64,000 nucleotides of DNA from Phocaeicola abscessus CCUG 55929 (GTDB lineage Bacteria; Bacteroidota; Bacteroidia; Bacteroidales; Bacteroidaceae), in assembly GCF_000312445.1 (NCBI RefSeq), contig NZ_HE997185.1, positions 124,001 to 188,000 on the forward strand. Direction: 5' to 3'. Below are positions 8,376 through 18,043 of the stretch, piece after piece. The position numbers and the translations under genes were made by a program. How positions within the stretch are numbered: position 1 is the stretch's first letter; each line of letters opens with the position of its first letter. Under the pieces are notes generated by a model, which saw only the letters and a program-made list of their open reading frames with translations, had not been told where the DNA came from and searched no databases.

Positions 8376-9650
8376 TCAACCGAAATCGTCGAACATGATC
8401 GATTCGGGTTCGACCCCCAAGCCGTACAACATTTCCTGCACAGCCTTCGACATCGGGCCGGGGCCGCACATATAGTATTCGATATCCTCCGGCGCTTCGT
8501 GATCTTTCAGATACGTATTGTACATCACCTGATGCACGAATCCCGCCGTGTAGGGGACACCTGCTTCATCGGCCTTCGGATCCGGGCGGTCGAGCGCCAG
8601 ATGGAAGTGGAAGTTGGCATATTCTTTTTCCAAAGCATGGAAATCGTCCAAGAAGAATGCTTCGCTCAAGGAACGGGCACCGTAGAAGTAATGCATCTGC
8701 CGGTCGCGCGTATGCAAGGTCTTCAGCATGTGCATGATCTGCGAACGCAAAGGAGCCATGCCGGCACCGCCGCCTACCCAGATCATCTCTTTCTTGGAAT
8801 CGAAAACGGGATGGAAGTCGCCGTAAGGGCCGCTCATCATCACCTTGTCGCCGGGTTTGCAGGAGAAGATGTACGAGGAAGCGATACCGGTAGGTACCTC
8901 CTGGAAGCCGACTTGTGGGCGCGGTTTGAAAGGCGTCGTGGCAATGCGGACAGTCAGCATAATCACGTCGCCTTCCGCCGGATAATTGGCCATCGAGTAA
9001 GCGCGGATGGTATCTTCCGGGTTATGGGCTTTCAAAGAGAAGATATTGTATTTTTCCCATGTCGGCAGGTATTCGGAACCGATGTCGTGCTTATCGAAAT
9101 CTTTATCGTAATCGATGCAAGCATATTTCGGAATGCGGATCTGCGCATACGAGCCGGGAACGAAATCCATGTGCTCGCCCGGCGGTAAGGCCACCTTGAA
9201 TTCTTTGATAAAGCTCGATACGTTTTTATTGGAGAGGACGGTACACTCCCATTCTTTCACGCCCAACACCGATTCGGGCACTTTGATATCCAAATTGTTC
9301 TTCACTTTTATCTGACAGCCGAGACGCCAATGGTCTTGCTGCTGTTTGCGAGTAAAGTGAGAGATTTCGGAAGGCAGGATCGATCCGCCGCCTGCCATCA
9401 CCTGGACCTTGCACTGTCCGCACGAGCCCTTCCCGCCGCAGGCCGATGGCAGATGCACCCCGTTGGTCACCAACGTATTCAACAAGGAGTTGCCCGATTC
9501 TACATCCAATATTTTATCTCCGCCGTTAATCGAAATCTTCACGTTGCCTGAAGGCACCAAATAATACTTGGCGACCAACAGCATCGTTACCAGCAAAAGT
9601 ATCACGATAAGAAATACCGCAATGCTCGCTATGATCAAACCTGTATTCAT
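8376..9650 (-). CDS. nqrF: Na+-translocating NADH:quinone reductase subunit F
   Basis: This is the NADH-oxidising entry subunit of the Na+-NQR complex. One N-terminal membrane helix (residues 5-30) is followed by a 2Fe-2S domain with Cys ligands in CGGKGSCGQC and a distal RLGCQIKV. The FAD-binding motif RAYSMANYP and the NADH-binding segment VGGGAGMAPLRSQI follow. The 424-residue length is standard. It is last in the nqrABCDEF operon, and the six-subunit set is complete. Confidence 0.97.
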   Translation of the reverse strand: MNTGLIIASIAVFLIVILLLVTMLLVAKYYLVPSGNVKISINGGDKILDVESGNSLLNTLVTNGVHLPSACGGKGSCGQCKVQVMAGGGSILPSEISHFTRKQQQDHWRLGCQIKVKNNLDIKVPESVLGVKEWECTVLSNKNVSSFIKEFKVALPPGEHMDFVPGSYAQIRIPKYACIDYDKDFDKHDIGSEYLPTWEKYNIFSLKAHNPEDTIRAYSMANYPAEGDVIMLTVRIATTPFKPRPQVGFQEVPTGIASSYIFSCKPGDKVMMSGPYGDFHPVFDSKKEMIWVGGGAGMAPLRSQIMHMLKTLHTRDRQMHYFYGARSLSEAFFLDDFHALEKEYANFHFHLALDRPDPKADEAGVPYTAGFVHQVMYNTYLKDHEAPEDIEYYMCGPGPMSKAVQEMLYGLGVEPESIMFDDFG

Positions 9651-9667
9651 TGTCTATAGTCCTTTCT

Positions 9668-10294
9668 TTACAAATTCAAACCAGAGAAACACATAAACGC
9701 CATCGCCATCAAACCTACCGTGATAAACGTAATACCCAACCCTTTCAACGGAGTGGGAACGTTGGAATAGGCCATCTTCTCGCGGATAGCGGCCAACCCT
9801 ACGATGGCCAGCAACCAACCGATGCCCGAACCGATAGCGTATGCGAATGCATCTCCTATATCGCCGATATACTTCGGATCGGATTCGCCCAAACCGATGC
9901 GTTGCTGCATAAACAGCGAGAGGCCCATAATGGCGCAGTTAACGGCAATCAAGGGAAGGAAAATACCCAATGAATTGTAAAGCGAAGGACTGAAACGTTC
10001 TACAAACATTTCGACCAACTGAACGATACCGGCGATAACGGCAATGAAGAGAATGAAGCTGAGAAAACTCAGATCGACGCCGTCTACCAGCGCACCTTCC
10101 GCCAAGACTTTCGTCTGAAGCAAATAGTTGACGGGAAGCGTGACCACCATCACAAAAGTTACTGCCGCTCCCAATCCCAAAGCTGTTTGTACCGTCTTCG
10201 AAACAGCCAGGTACGAACACATACCTAAGAAGAAAGCGAATATCATATTGTCCACGAAAACGGAGCGGACGATCAAACTAAAAAAATGTTCCAT
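9668..10294 (-). CDS. nqrE: Na+-NQR subunit E
   Basis: A 208-residue integral membrane subunit with six predicted helices, homologous to NqrD and RnfA. With NqrD it forms the membrane pair that coordinates an intramembrane iron centre; the conserved Cys in [12 protein letters not shown] (about residue 26) and a second in [12 protein letters not shown] (about residue 120) are present. It lies 17 bp upstream of nqrF and 27 bp downstream of nqrD. Confidence 0.97.
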   Translation of the reverse strand: MEHFFSLIVRSVFVDNMIFAFFLGMCSYLAVSKTVQTALGLGAAVTFVMVVTLPVNYLLQTKVLAEGALVDGVDLSFLSFILFIAVIAGIVQLVEMFVERFSPSLYNSLGIFLPLIAVNCAIMGLSLFMQQRIGLGESDPKYIGDIGDAFAYAIGSGIGWLLAIVGLAAIREKMAYSNVPTPLKGLGITFITVGLMAMAFMCFSGLNL

Positions 10295-10321
10295 AATTCT
10301 GTTTTATTTTAGCATGTAGAA

Positions 10322-10957
10322 TTACTCTTCCTGCAATTCTTTATGACGAGCACGTTGATACCAGATGATGCAGCCTACGATGAACAACGCCATCGGAGGC
10401 ATAAGCATCAACCCGTTGTTCAGATAGCCGATGTGATTCAGCGCATCGTAATTCAGCAAATTGAACCCTAACAAGGTTCCCGACCCCAACAGTTCGCGAA
10501 AAAAGGCGACAATCACCAAAATCTTCGCATAGCCTAAACCGTTGCCCACCCCGTCAAGGAACGATTCCCAAGGGCCGTTCTGCATGGCGAATGCTTCCAG
10601 ACGCCCCATCAGGATACAGTTCGTAATGATCAAACCGACGTAAACCGAGAGCTGAACGCTCACATCGTAGGCATACGCTTTCAGGATCTCGCTGACCACC
10701 GTCACCAAGGCAGCCACCACCACCAACTGAACGATGATACGGATACGGTTCGGAATGGTTTTGCGAATCAACGAAATGACCAAATTGCTGAAAGCAGTGA
10801 TCACGGTTACCGAAAGCCCCATTACAACGGCAGGCTCTAATTTGGAAGTTACAGCCAATGCGGAACATATCCCCAATACCTGCACCGTTACCGGGTTGTT
10901 CATGCCAAGGGGAGAGATGAATATTTCTTTATTCTTTTTGGAAAATAATGTTGTCAT
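10322..10957 (-). CDS. nqrD: Na+-NQR subunit D
   Basis: A 211-residue integral membrane subunit related to RnfE and NqrE. It shows the family start [20 protein letters not shown] with a conserved Cys, and [14 protein letters not shown] with the second conserved Cys. Together with NqrE it forms the Fe site that relays electrons between NqrF and NqrC. It lies 14 bp after nqrC in the operon. Confidence 0.97.
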   Translation of the reverse strand: MTTLFSKKNKEIFISPLGMNNPVTVQVLGICSALAVTSKLEPAVVMGLSVTVITAFSNLVISLIRKTIPNRIRIIVQLVVVAALVTVVSEILKAYAYDVSVQLSVYVGLIITNCILMGRLEAFAMQNGPWESFLDGVGNGLGYAKILVIVAFFRELLGSGTLLGFNLLNYDALNHIGYLNNGLMLMPPMALFIVGCIIWYQRARHKELQEE

Positions 10958-10971
10958 ATTCCGAATCCTCC

Positions 10972-11649
10972 TTATTTATTATTTAAAAAAACCTTGTAAT
11001 TCTCTAAGCAGGTCTTCAGCATGGTATCGACGCCGTTGGACGTTATAGTACCGCCGGAAATGCCGTCAACCTCATGGTCGGCATCTTGAATGCGTCCATG
11101 TTTGACCACGCTTAAGGCCACTTCGCCGTTGTTCAACACTTTCTTGCTCCTAAACTCATTTTGGAAATGTTCCGTGGCAATTTCCGCGCCTAAGCCCGGC
11201 GTTTCGCTGGTATGCGAGAAATAGGTACCGTAAACGGTATCTTTGTCGTCATTCAGGGCGACGTATCCCCAGACGGCTCCCCAAAGCCCCGCTCCGTAAA
11301 CGGGGAATATATATTTGGTCGAACCCTCGACTTGCGCCACAAAGATATGCAAGCGCCCTCTCTCCTTCGCTTCCTTTTCGTAGGCAGTCGAAAAAGCTTC
11401 GTCGTTTTCGACCAACGTACCGTCTCGGTTCAATAGCATATCGGCTTTTACATATTGACTATAGGCTTCCTCGGCATTCTTCACGTTCCGGACGTTGAGC
11501 GCCGAAAGGATCTGCTTTTTGGTATCCAGCTCCATATTCTTATCCTGTTTCGATTTCAGCGCTGAGCTCACGAATGCCAGCAGGAATGCCACGATAACAA
11601 CCATTACCGAAGCATAGATGATAGTATATCTGTTACTGTTCGTATTCAT
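10972..11649 (-). CDS. nqrC: Na+-NQR subunit C (covalent FMN)
   Basis: A 225-residue subunit with one N-terminal membrane helix (about residues 8-28) and a periplasmic FMN domain. The flavinylation motif is [13 protein letters not shown] near residue 200; the Thr is expected to carry phosphoester-linked FMN. It lies 12 bp downstream of nqrB. The covalent FMN on NqrB and NqrC normally requires ApbE; no apbE gene is seen in this window. Confidence 0.96.
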   Translation of the reverse strand: MNTNSNRYTIIYASVMVVIVAFLLAFVSSALKSKQDKNMELDTKKQILSALNVRNVKNAEEAYSQYVKADMLLNRDGTLVENDEAFSTAYEKEAKERGRLHIFVAQVEGSTKYIFPVYGAGLWGAVWGYVALNDDKDTVYGTYFSHTSETPGLGAEIATEHFQNEFRSKKVLNNGEVALSVVKHGRIQDADHEVDGISGGTITSNGVDTMLKTCLENYKVFLNNK

Positions 11650-11661
11650 TTTCCGTAGGCA

Positions 11662-12849
11662 TTAATTATTAAACTTTATCGCACGTTTTGCACGGCGATT
11701 GATGTTGCGCTGAATGACAAAGTGATCGATCAGCGGCGCGAATACGTTCATCAACAAAATAGCGAGCATCATACCCTCCGGGAAACCGGGATTCAACACT
11801 CGAATGACAATGGCCATCCCCCCGATAAGGAATCCGTACCAGTATTTGCCGGTCTCCGTCCGGGCAGAGGTGACCGGATCCGTCGCCATGAATACTGCAC
11901 CGAAGCAGAAACCGCCTAAACAAAGATGTTCGTACCAAGGCATGCGGGCGACGGCCGTATCCGGCCCGATCGCATTGAAAAGAATGCCCACCAATGCCCC
12001 GCCGACGAACACGGAAAGCATCGTCTTCCAACTTGCAACGCCCGTCCATAATAAGAGGACGGCGCCCAAAAGAATGGCGATGACACTCGTCTCGCCTATC
12101 GAACCGGGAATCAATCCCGTCACCATATCCATATGGAATGCCGGGAAACCGGTTGCCGAAGCGGTCGTGGCGGCTTGCCCCAGCGCTGTGGCGCCGGAAA
12201 AACCGTCGACGACATGGCCGGCGCCTATTCCGAAAATAGCTTCTTTGGCTACCCAAACCGCGTCGCCGGACATCGTCGTCGGATAGGCAAAAAACATGAA
12301 TGCCCGAGCGACTAATGCCGGATTGAAGATATTCATTCCCGTGCCGCCGAACACTTCCTTGCAGAAAACGACGGAAAAGGCCACCGCCACAGCGATGATC
12401 CACAAAGGACATTCCACAGGAACAATCAACGGAACCAACAACCCCGTTACCAAGTAACCTTCCTGAATTTCTTCGTGCTTCCATTGGGCGGCCACGAACT
12501 CGATACCCAAACCGACCACATAGGAGACGAGGATCTTCGGCAATACCGCCAAAAAACCGTAACCGAACAAGGGCCAGAACCCGGCATCCAACTGACCGAT
12601 AGCCCTGAAATGCTGATATCCTACGTTGTACATACCGAACAGCATAGCCGGTATCAACGCTATCACCACCATCGACATGATTCGTTTGCTGTCTATCGAA
12701 TCGTGGATGTGGACACCCGATCTCGAAGTGGCGTTCGGTACGAACAGAAAGGATTCGAATCCTTCGTATACCGAACGGAAAGCATGGTATTTTCCGCCCT
12801 CTTCGAAATCAGGCTTTATCTTGTCAAAATAATTTCTTAACGCTTTCAT
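11662..12849 (-). CDS. nqrB: Na+-NQR subunit B (covalent FMN, Na+ path)
   Basis: A 395-residue membrane subunit with about ten helices, the core of Na+ translocation and site of riboflavin and covalent FMN. The flavinylation motif reads DGFSGATALG (about residue 230). I use the start at 12849 (MKALRNYFDKIKPDFEEGG), which matches the family and lies 22 bp past the nqrA stop; a longer in-frame Met at 12984 would overlap nqrA and give no family match. Confidence 0.95.
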   Translation of the reverse strand: MKALRNYFDKIKPDFEEGGKYHAFRSVYEGFESFLFVPNATSRSGVHIHDSIDSKRIMSMVVIALIPAMLFGMYNVGYQHFRAIGQLDAGFWPLFGYGFLAVLPKILVSYVVGLGIEFVAAQWKHEEIQEGYLVTGLLVPLIVPVECPLWIIAVAVAFSVVFCKEVFGGTGMNIFNPALVARAFMFFAYPTTMSGDAVWVAKEAIFGIGAGHVVDGFSGATALGQAATTASATGFPAFHMDMVTGLIPGSIGETSVIAILLGAVLLLWTGVASWKTMLSVFVGGALVGILFNAIGPDTAVARMPWYEHLCLGGFCFGAVFMATDPVTSARTETGKYWYGFLIGGMAIVIRVLNPGFPEGMMLAILLMNVFAPLIDHFVIQRNINRRAKRAIKFNN

Positions 12850-12871
12850 TAATCTTTCTTTTTTATGGGAC

Positions 12872-14221
12872 TTAGCACAACTCTTTCCGAAGCATATCGA
12901 GACCTTGGCGAACGATACGCTGCACTTCCAATTTGCTGGAATCGACGAACTCACAAAGTGCAAAGTCTTCCGGAGCGACTTCATAAATGCCTAAGGCTTC
13001 CATACGGTCGATATCGCCCGCAAGGATGGCTTTGATCAGATATTCGGGATAAATGTCCATAGGAAATACACGGTCGTACTCTCCCGACATGATCAGATGT
13101 CTTTCACCGCCTTTGATACGGGCGTCGAGCGTATATTCTTTCTTGCCCTGCAACCAGCTGAAATAACTGCGGTTCACGCTGAACTGATTGCAGCGCGGCA
13201 TGATGAATCCTAAAAATTCATCCTCCTTATCACCTTCGGGGATGACCGTCAAGCTGGTGGCATGAGCCCCGAGGAAACCGTCGGCGGGAATCTTCTTGCC
13301 CGTCAATACATTGCCGCTGATATATCGCAATTTTTTGTCGGTAGAAACCTTCCCTTTAAAGATTCCCGACAATTGAGCGCCGACCTTCAGTTTACAGTAG
13401 GCAGGCTTTACGACTTCCGAACCCGTCAACGCAACGGTTCGCGTAAAGTCTACTCGTCCCGTGTTAAATAGGCGTCCGATGAAAATCACTTCTTCCGCCC
13501 CCAATGTCCAAACGGTCTCGCCTTTGTTGATCGGACTGATATGATTGATCTGAACGCCTGCATTACCGGCAGGATTGGGACCGTCGAAGGCGGTAACCGT
13601 TACTTGCTGCGCGTTCGTCAAAGCCGAAGTTTTCTGGCTCACGCAAATATTCAAATAAGTTTTGGCTAACTTGGCCAACGCATTCAAACCTGTTTGGAAA
13701 TCATTTTCCTGGCCTTGCAGAACGAATTCGAAATTCGCTGCCAGCGGATGCTTGTCGAATGCGGAGACAAAAATAGCTTTCACCTTTGCAGTCGGGTCGG
13801 CCACCACCGCATACGGGCGTTCTATGAAAAACGCGAAAAGTCCCGATTCGAGCAACGCGGTTTTCACTTCCTCTCCATTCATTTTCGAGACCTCTTTTCG
13901 ACCGAAATCCACGTAGTCCTGTTCTTTCGAGGCAGCCACCGAGATGTTCAATACTTTTCGTCGTTCGCCTCTGGTCACGTTAGTCACCACACCGCTAACG
14001 GGAGAGACAAACTTCACTTCGGGATGCTTCTTGTCGACGAACAAAGTATCCCCCGCCTTCACATAATCTTGCTCTTTTACCACCACCTTGGGAATTATTC
14101 CGTGAAAATCGTCCGGAACCAATGCATACGTTTCGGGAATTTTCACTTCTAACAACTCCTCTGCGGGCTTCCCCTTCAAGTTAATGTCAAGGCCTTTGTG
14201 TAATTTAATCACATTTGCCAT
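12872..14221 (-). CDS. nqrA: Na+-NQR subunit A
   Basis: First gene of the nqr operon, encoding the 449-residue cytoplasmic subunit implicated in ubiquinone-site structure. The N-terminus IKLHKGLDINLKGKP and the repeated beta-barrel-like segments (VSPVSGVVTNVTRGERRKV) match the family; no membrane helix is present. A minus-strand TACTTTTG -7 box lies 35 bp upstream (14264-14257). RprY, a homologue of which is encoded at 26682, has been reported to act at the nqr promoter in P. gingivalis. Confidence 0.96.
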   Translation of the reverse strand: MANVIKLHKGLDINLKGKPAEELLEVKIPETYALVPDDFHGIIPKVVVKEQDYVKAGDTLFVDKKHPEVKFVSPVSGVVTNVTRGERRKVLNISVAASKEQDYVDFGRKEVSKMNGEEVKTALLESGLFAFFIERPYAVVADPTAKVKAIFVSAFDKHPLAANFEFVLQGQENDFQTGLNALAKLAKTYLNICVSQKTSALTNAQQVTVTAFDGPNPAGNAGVQINHISPINKGETVWTLGAEEVIFIGRLFNTGRVDFTRTVALTGSEVVKPAYCKLKVGAQLSGIFKGKVSTDKKLRYISGNVLTGKKIPADGFLGAHATSLTVIPEGDKEDEFLGFIMPRCNQFSVNRSYFSWLQGKKEYTLDARIKGGERHLIMSGEYDRVFPMDIYPEYLIKAILAGDIDRMEALGIYEVAPEDFALCEFVDSSKLEVQRIVRQGLDMLRKELC

Positions 14222-14256
14222 ATTTAGTTAAAAAAGATGATTTCCATTTAACGCTG

Positions 14257-14264
14257 CAAAAGTA
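14257..14264 (-). promoter_or_regulatory. candidate -7 element of the nqr operon
   Basis: TACTTTTG on the minus strand fits TAnnTTTG. The expected -33 TTTG is not exact (TTTC-rich sequence instead), so the promoter may need an activator. The rest of the 224-bp gap up to 14445 holds one stem-loop (GGTGTGTC 14385-14392 with GACACACC 14407-14414) and nothing else recognisable. Confidence 0.5.
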
Positions 14265-14445
14265 GATAAAAATTAATAGAAAAAGAAAGTTTGGGAAGTT
14301 ATTCTGTCGAATTCCGACTATTTCTTTCACGCACGCTCTTCGCCCCGTAACATGTCCCAAACTTTCTCTCCACATTTCTATGAGGGTGTGTCGGAATAAA
14401 AGTCTGGACACACCTTCGCAGGGAAAGCGGAATTCCCCGTCCTAT

Positions 14446-15822
14446 TTACTCGTCTTGCAGAAACATGGGGTCCCAGGCCGGCAACCTGATGGGCTTTTGT
14501 TTCAATATCTCCCGAATCTTTGCAGGAACATATTTCCGGTCGGCAACCAAGCGAAACATGTATTCGTCAAACCACTCGTCGGTCATGATCAGATGTCCCT
14601 GATAACCGCTCGTCGGTCCCCAGCTGTTTTCCACCATCCATTTCTTTACTTTCCCTCGCTCATCGATGTCGACGGCCATCAACGTCATGGCATGGCTGCT
14701 CATACTGGCATAGGTCTGAATACGCTGTTTCTTATTCATATTGAATGTCGTTCCCATCAACGAAACATAATCATAGTTCCGTACGTCCAGCAATCCTCGT
14801 TTGCTATCCATGAACTTGCCCACGTCGCACGAAAAATACAGCATCGTACTGTCTTTGATGGAGGCAATCGCTATTTCTTTAATCGCTTCGACGGGCAGAT
14901 TGACATAGGTCCAGTTCCGGCCATCGTACACATGGCGGTCGTATTCTATTTCGTAACATCGATAATATTCGCGACTGGGATCGTTCATCAACATCACGTA
15001 GTCGTGTTTTAAGTCATTGCCTAAAAACTCTCGGTAAAACGACAAAGGCGTGTATTCCTTCTCGGAGTCGTCTTTCAACCTCCATGCAAAACGTTGGACG
15101 GGTTCGCCCAAAGTAATGGCCAGCATGCGATAAACCGTTCCCAACATTTGTGTCTTTCGTTGCTCTACATCCGTTTTGCTTGCTCCGCTGGCCATCGCTT
15201 CGCGCAAGAGCAAACCGTCTTCCTTGAGTTTCAAGGCGATTAAACTTCGCATCTTGTTCGTATTGTCGCTGCTGAATGTTTCCGGCATCGCACTTTTGGG
15301 AACGATGCCGTATTTATCGATCAGATCCGCTACGCCGGTAAACTGGCCGCCATCGCTTAAAGGATGCTGAAAGAGCCAATCGACGGTCTTGTCGTCCATT
15401 GGTTTGTCCGCCGTATCGATGATGCTTTGGAGAAAGAGATTGGCCTTTTCCAACTGATCGTAGAAAAAGAGATAATTCTGCGAGAACTCCATCTCGTCCA
15501 ACTGATACCGGTTGATCATCTGTGCGCGAAGCACATTGAGTCCGGTAAAGAGCCAACAACGTCCCGAAGATTTCTGATTGGTGATGCCTTTCGAATGCAC
15601 CTTATGGGAAAAGTGCGTGTCGAAGGCGGCCTGATTTTCCTGATTGAGCGCCAGCTGATCGATGCTGTTAGCACCCAAGGCATTACGAATCGCTTTCATT
15701 TCGGGAGTGGGTTGATAACTCTGTTTAATCCGGTTCAGCATTTCGGATGAAATGCCGCCCTCTTGCGCTTCGACAGTCGAAACGCTCAAAAATATCCATG
15801 CGAAGAGTGCATATTTCTTCAT
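14446..15822 (-). CDS. secreted C1 aminopeptidase (bleomycin hydrolase family)
   Basis: The product is a 458-residue papain-fold peptidase of the PepC/bleomycin hydrolase family (C1B). A signal peptide MKKYALFAWIFLSVSTVEA sends it to the periplasm, unlike cytosolic PepC. Catalytic elements are visible: oxyanion Gln and nucleophile in NQKSSGRCWLF (about residues 82-92), His in SSHAMTLMAVD (about 380), and Asn in VENSWGP (about 400). It probably trims peptides from host or dietary protein, in line with an amino-acid-fermenting lifestyle. It appears monocistronic. Confidence 0.92.
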   Translation of the reverse strand: MKKYALFAWIFLSVSTVEAQEGGISSEMLNRIKQSYQPTPEMKAIRNALGANSIDQLALNQENQAAFDTHFSHKVHSKGITNQKSSGRCWLFTGLNVLRAQMINRYQLDEMEFSQNYLFFYDQLEKANLFLQSIIDTADKPMDDKTVDWLFQHPLSDGGQFTGVADLIDKYGIVPKSAMPETFSSDNTNKMRSLIALKLKEDGLLLREAMASGASKTDVEQRKTQMLGTVYRMLAITLGEPVQRFAWRLKDDSEKEYTPLSFYREFLGNDLKHDYVMLMNDPSREYYRCYEIEYDRHVYDGRNWTYVNLPVEAIKEIAIASIKDSTMLYFSCDVGKFMDSKRGLLDVRNYDYVSLMGTTFNMNKKQRIQTYASMSSHAMTLMAVDIDERGKVKKWMVENSWGPTSGYQGHLIMTDEWFDEYMFRLVADRKYVPAKIREILKQKPIRLPAWDPMFLQDE

Positions 15823-15874
15823 ATCAACGAATTTTATTCACGACAAATATACGATATATTTTCGCCCAAAATAT

Positions 15875-15882
15875 TAATTTTG
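15875..15882 (+). promoter_or_regulatory. candidate -7 element of the decayed DUF554 gene
   Basis: TAATTTTG fits TAnnTTTG and lies 18 bp upstream of the ATG of the truncated DUF554 frame at 15901. The -33 element is weak. It suggests that promoter and start codon survive although the gene does not. Confidence 0.45.
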
Positions 15883-15900
15883 TTCTCAAAAATTACAGCT

Positions 15901-15969
15901 ATGATCGGAACGATTGTCAACACCGCTACAATTATTGTCGGTACCATTGCGGGCAGCATACTCACTGGC
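15901..15969 (+). pseudogene. 5' remnant of a DUF554 membrane protein gene
   Basis: The frame begins MIGTIVNTATIIVGTIAGS, the highly conserved first helix of DUF554 family membrane proteins, which are normally about 230 residues. After about 23 residues similarity stops and the frame runs into intergenic repeat sequence, reaching a stop near 16173. The body of the gene has been deleted or replaced by repeats. I call it a remnant from family knowledge of the N-terminus only. Confidence 0.6.
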
Positions 15970-16009
15970 CACCCTGCGCTATCGCCAAACGTTCCGACGA
16001 GATCGAAGA

Positions 16010-16262
16010 TAGATCCGTTGAGGTTAGGCAACCTCAAATTCGACGTCCCGAATCCCGTCGGATACGTTGGGGAACCTGTCCGTCGACGTTCCGAACCTCG
16101 CCGGATACGTCGGACAACCTGCCCGTTGAGGTTAGACAACCTCAAATTTGACGTTCCGGACGTATCCGAATAGGTGGTACCATCTATCCGACGGAATAAA
16201 CAACCTCGCCAGCGGGATTCGGAACGTATCCAGCTACATTGTGGGACGTATCCGAAAGGCAA
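16010..16262. repeat. degenerate repeat block, same family as 39270-39775
   Basis: Repeated pieces such as GGATACGTCGGACAACCT, CAAATTCGACGTCCCGAA and GGACGTATCC recur in imperfect copies. Two near-identical hairpins, GAGGTT-AGGC-AACCTC and GAGGTT-AGAC-AACCTC, occur at about 16021 and 16129. The units are the reverse complement of the 43-bp units at 39528-39775. The block fills the gap between the DUF554 remnant and the lyase gene. Confidence 0.8.
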
Positions 16263-16276
16263 ATCACAGGAATACG

Positions 16277-17728
16277 TTATTTGGAATCCCCGAAATCCAC
16301 TTGAAATTTCTCGGTCAATTTCTTCTGCCAATCGCCTACCGGCTTGAGCCGACCGAAGAAGAAACGCAAAACTCTCGGTTCGTCGATCCATTGCAAGCCC
16401 CCTATCAATTCCCGATTGTCGTACACCCATTTTACGCGGTCGGCACAATATTTAATTTGCGACAGCGTAAATACGCGGCGAGGGACGGCCAGACGAACCA
16501 GCTCCAAATCGGCATACTTTTCCGTTCCATCCGGATTGCGCTGTTCGGAAAGCGTGCCGCGCTCCATGCCTCGAATTCCGCCGCCGATATAGAAGGCCGT
16601 GGCGAGCGCCGCCGCCGGATACTGGCTCTGCGGAATATGAGCCAACATTTCACCGGCATTGACGTGGGCACCCAAGCCGCCGGAGGGTTTGATCATCGGA
16701 ACGCCGTACCGATCCAGTTCGTCGACCAAATACTCGATGAATCGAGGCCCTTGGCTGATATATTCCATATCCAGGGTTTCACGCAGACCCACCGCAATCG
16801 CTTCCATCGAGCGAACTTCCATGCCACCGTAAGTAAGGAATCCCTCATACAGCGGGATGAATTCCTTCATCTTCAAAATAAAATCCTCGTTATTGGAAAT
16901 AATCGCACCTCCACGAGCGAACCCGAGTTTTCGCGCGGAGAAATAGATAATATCCATTGCGCCGCCCAGTTTATGCATGATCTCCTGAATGCTCATCGAT
17001 TTGCACATTTCTTCGCGGGTTTTCATAAAATAGAGATTATCCTGCAAAAGCGACGCATCCAAAATGCTGAGAATACCGTTATTTCTGCAGATCTTGGCCA
17101 CTTCCAGCATATTTTCCAAACTTACCGGTTGGCCGCCAATCAAATTCGTTCCCGCTTCGATGCGGACAAAAGCGATATTCTTGGCGCCCAATTCTTGGAT
17201 GGTTTGTTTCAGTCGAGGAATATCGAAGTTCCCCTTAAACGGTTCATCGTTCTGCGGGGCGATTCCTTCCGGTCTGACCAGTTCGATCACGCTGCCTCCC
17301 GCTCGAGTTATATGGGCCTTGGTGGTAGTAAAATGAAAATTCATCAAGGTGAACATTCCCGGCTTTACGAAGGTCTCAGCGAGGATATTTTCGCAGGCGC
17401 GTCCCTGATGGGCCGGCAGGAAATATTTCGTTCCGAATACTTCTTCGATAGCCTTAATCAATCGGTTGCACGTTTCGGAACCGGCATACGAATCATCCGC
17501 TATAGACATGGCAGCAATCTGGTTGTCGCTCATGGCATTCACCCCCGAATCCGTAATCATGTCCATAAATACGTCTCTGTTCTGCAGCAAAAATGTATTA
17601 TTACCCGCTTCTTCGATCTTTTTAAGACGTTCTTCAACCGGAAGCAGAAAGAGCTTCTGTACGACCCGCACTTTGTGCATTTCCAAAGGCACTTGCTCCT
17701 CCGGCTTATAAAATTTTACACTCGTCAT
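16277..17728 (-). CDS. tyrosine phenol-lyase/tryptophanase family beta-lyase (divergent)
   Basis: A 483-residue fold-type I PLP enzyme of the beta-eliminating lyase family, which cleave tyrosine to phenol or tryptophan to indole plus pyruvate and ammonia. Conserved family parts are LTDSG-like MITDSGVNAMSDNQ, DDSYAGSE, PAHQGRACE, FTTTKAH, IGGQPVS, and RLAVPRRVFT. The PLP lysine region reads FSARKLG in place of S(A/G)KKD, and the DxxR cofactor segment reads DASLLQDN, lacking the Arg. GIRGMERG and VLRFF resemble tyrosine phenol-lyase more than tryptophanase (GIRxVEIG, VLRHF). Family is certain; substrate is open. No leader peptide was recognised upstream. Confidence 0.85.
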   Translation of the reverse strand: MTSVKFYKPEEQVPLEMHKVRVVQKLFLLPVEERLKKIEEAGNNTFLLQNRDVFMDMITDSGVNAMSDNQIAAMSIADDSYAGSETCNRLIKAIEEVFGTKYFLPAHQGRACENILAETFVKPGMFTLMNFHFTTTKAHITRAGGSVIELVRPEGIAPQNDEPFKGNFDIPRLKQTIQELGAKNIAFVRIEAGTNLIGGQPVSLENMLEVAKICRNNGILSILDASLLQDNLYFMKTREEMCKSMSIQEIMHKLGGAMDIIYFSARKLGFARGGAIISNNEDFILKMKEFIPLYEGFLTYGGMEVRSMEAIAVGLRETLDMEYISQGPRFIEYLVDELDRYGVPMIKPSGGLGAHVNAGEMLAHIPQSQYPAAALATAFYIGGGIRGMERGTLSEQRNPDGTEKYADLELVRLAVPRRVFTLSQIKYCADRVKWVYDNRELIGGLQWIDEPRVLRFFFGRLKPVGDWQKKLTEKFQVDFGDSK

Positions 17729-18006
17729 TGTATTTTTGTTCTTTTTAATGAGATAAATCCTTATAAATTGTAATTGCTCGTAAAATTATAGTTTCATATT
17801 GACATAGCAACAGGGATGAATGGTTATAAATTGTTAAAAATAGAAACAATCACCCATTTTCGTATAAAACAGGTAGATAGACCAGGCGAAATTTTTCGAT
17901 TCGATGATCGATAAGAACAAAACCAGCTGCATCAGACAACTTTTTCAAGCATTTTTCGGTTTTTTTCCACAAAAATAGAAAAAGATAAAAAAAACAGTGG
18001 AAAAAA

Positions 18007-18037
18007 TTTGTTGATAATAAAAAGTGTTGTATATTTG
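18007..18037 (+). promoter_or_regulatory. consensus promoter of a candidate small RNA
   Basis: TTTG at 18007-18010, a 19-bp spacer, and TATATTTG at 18030-18037 match the Bacteroides promoter consensus. No protein-coding gene lies downstream on this strand before a strong terminator at 18142-18180, so the promoter points to an RNA gene. Confidence 0.75.
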
Positions 18038-18043
18038 TAACCG

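Noticed and set aside
8319-9188. Open frame antisense to nqrF
   Set aside because: NqrF is fully supported by cofactor motifs; the antisense frame has no features.
14385-14414. Stem-loop as nqr promoter operator or insertion-sequence end
   Set aside because: It is a single 8-bp stem more than 120 bp from the nqr -7 box, without a matching partner, target duplication or transposase.
16148-17773. Long open frame antisense to the lyase gene
   Set aside because: The minus-strand frame encodes a clear PLP enzyme; the antisense frame has no domain pattern and is produced by codon bias.
17729-18040. TnaC-like leader peptide for the lyase gene
   Set aside because: No short minus-strand frame with a key Trp followed by a pausing region was found upstream of 17728.
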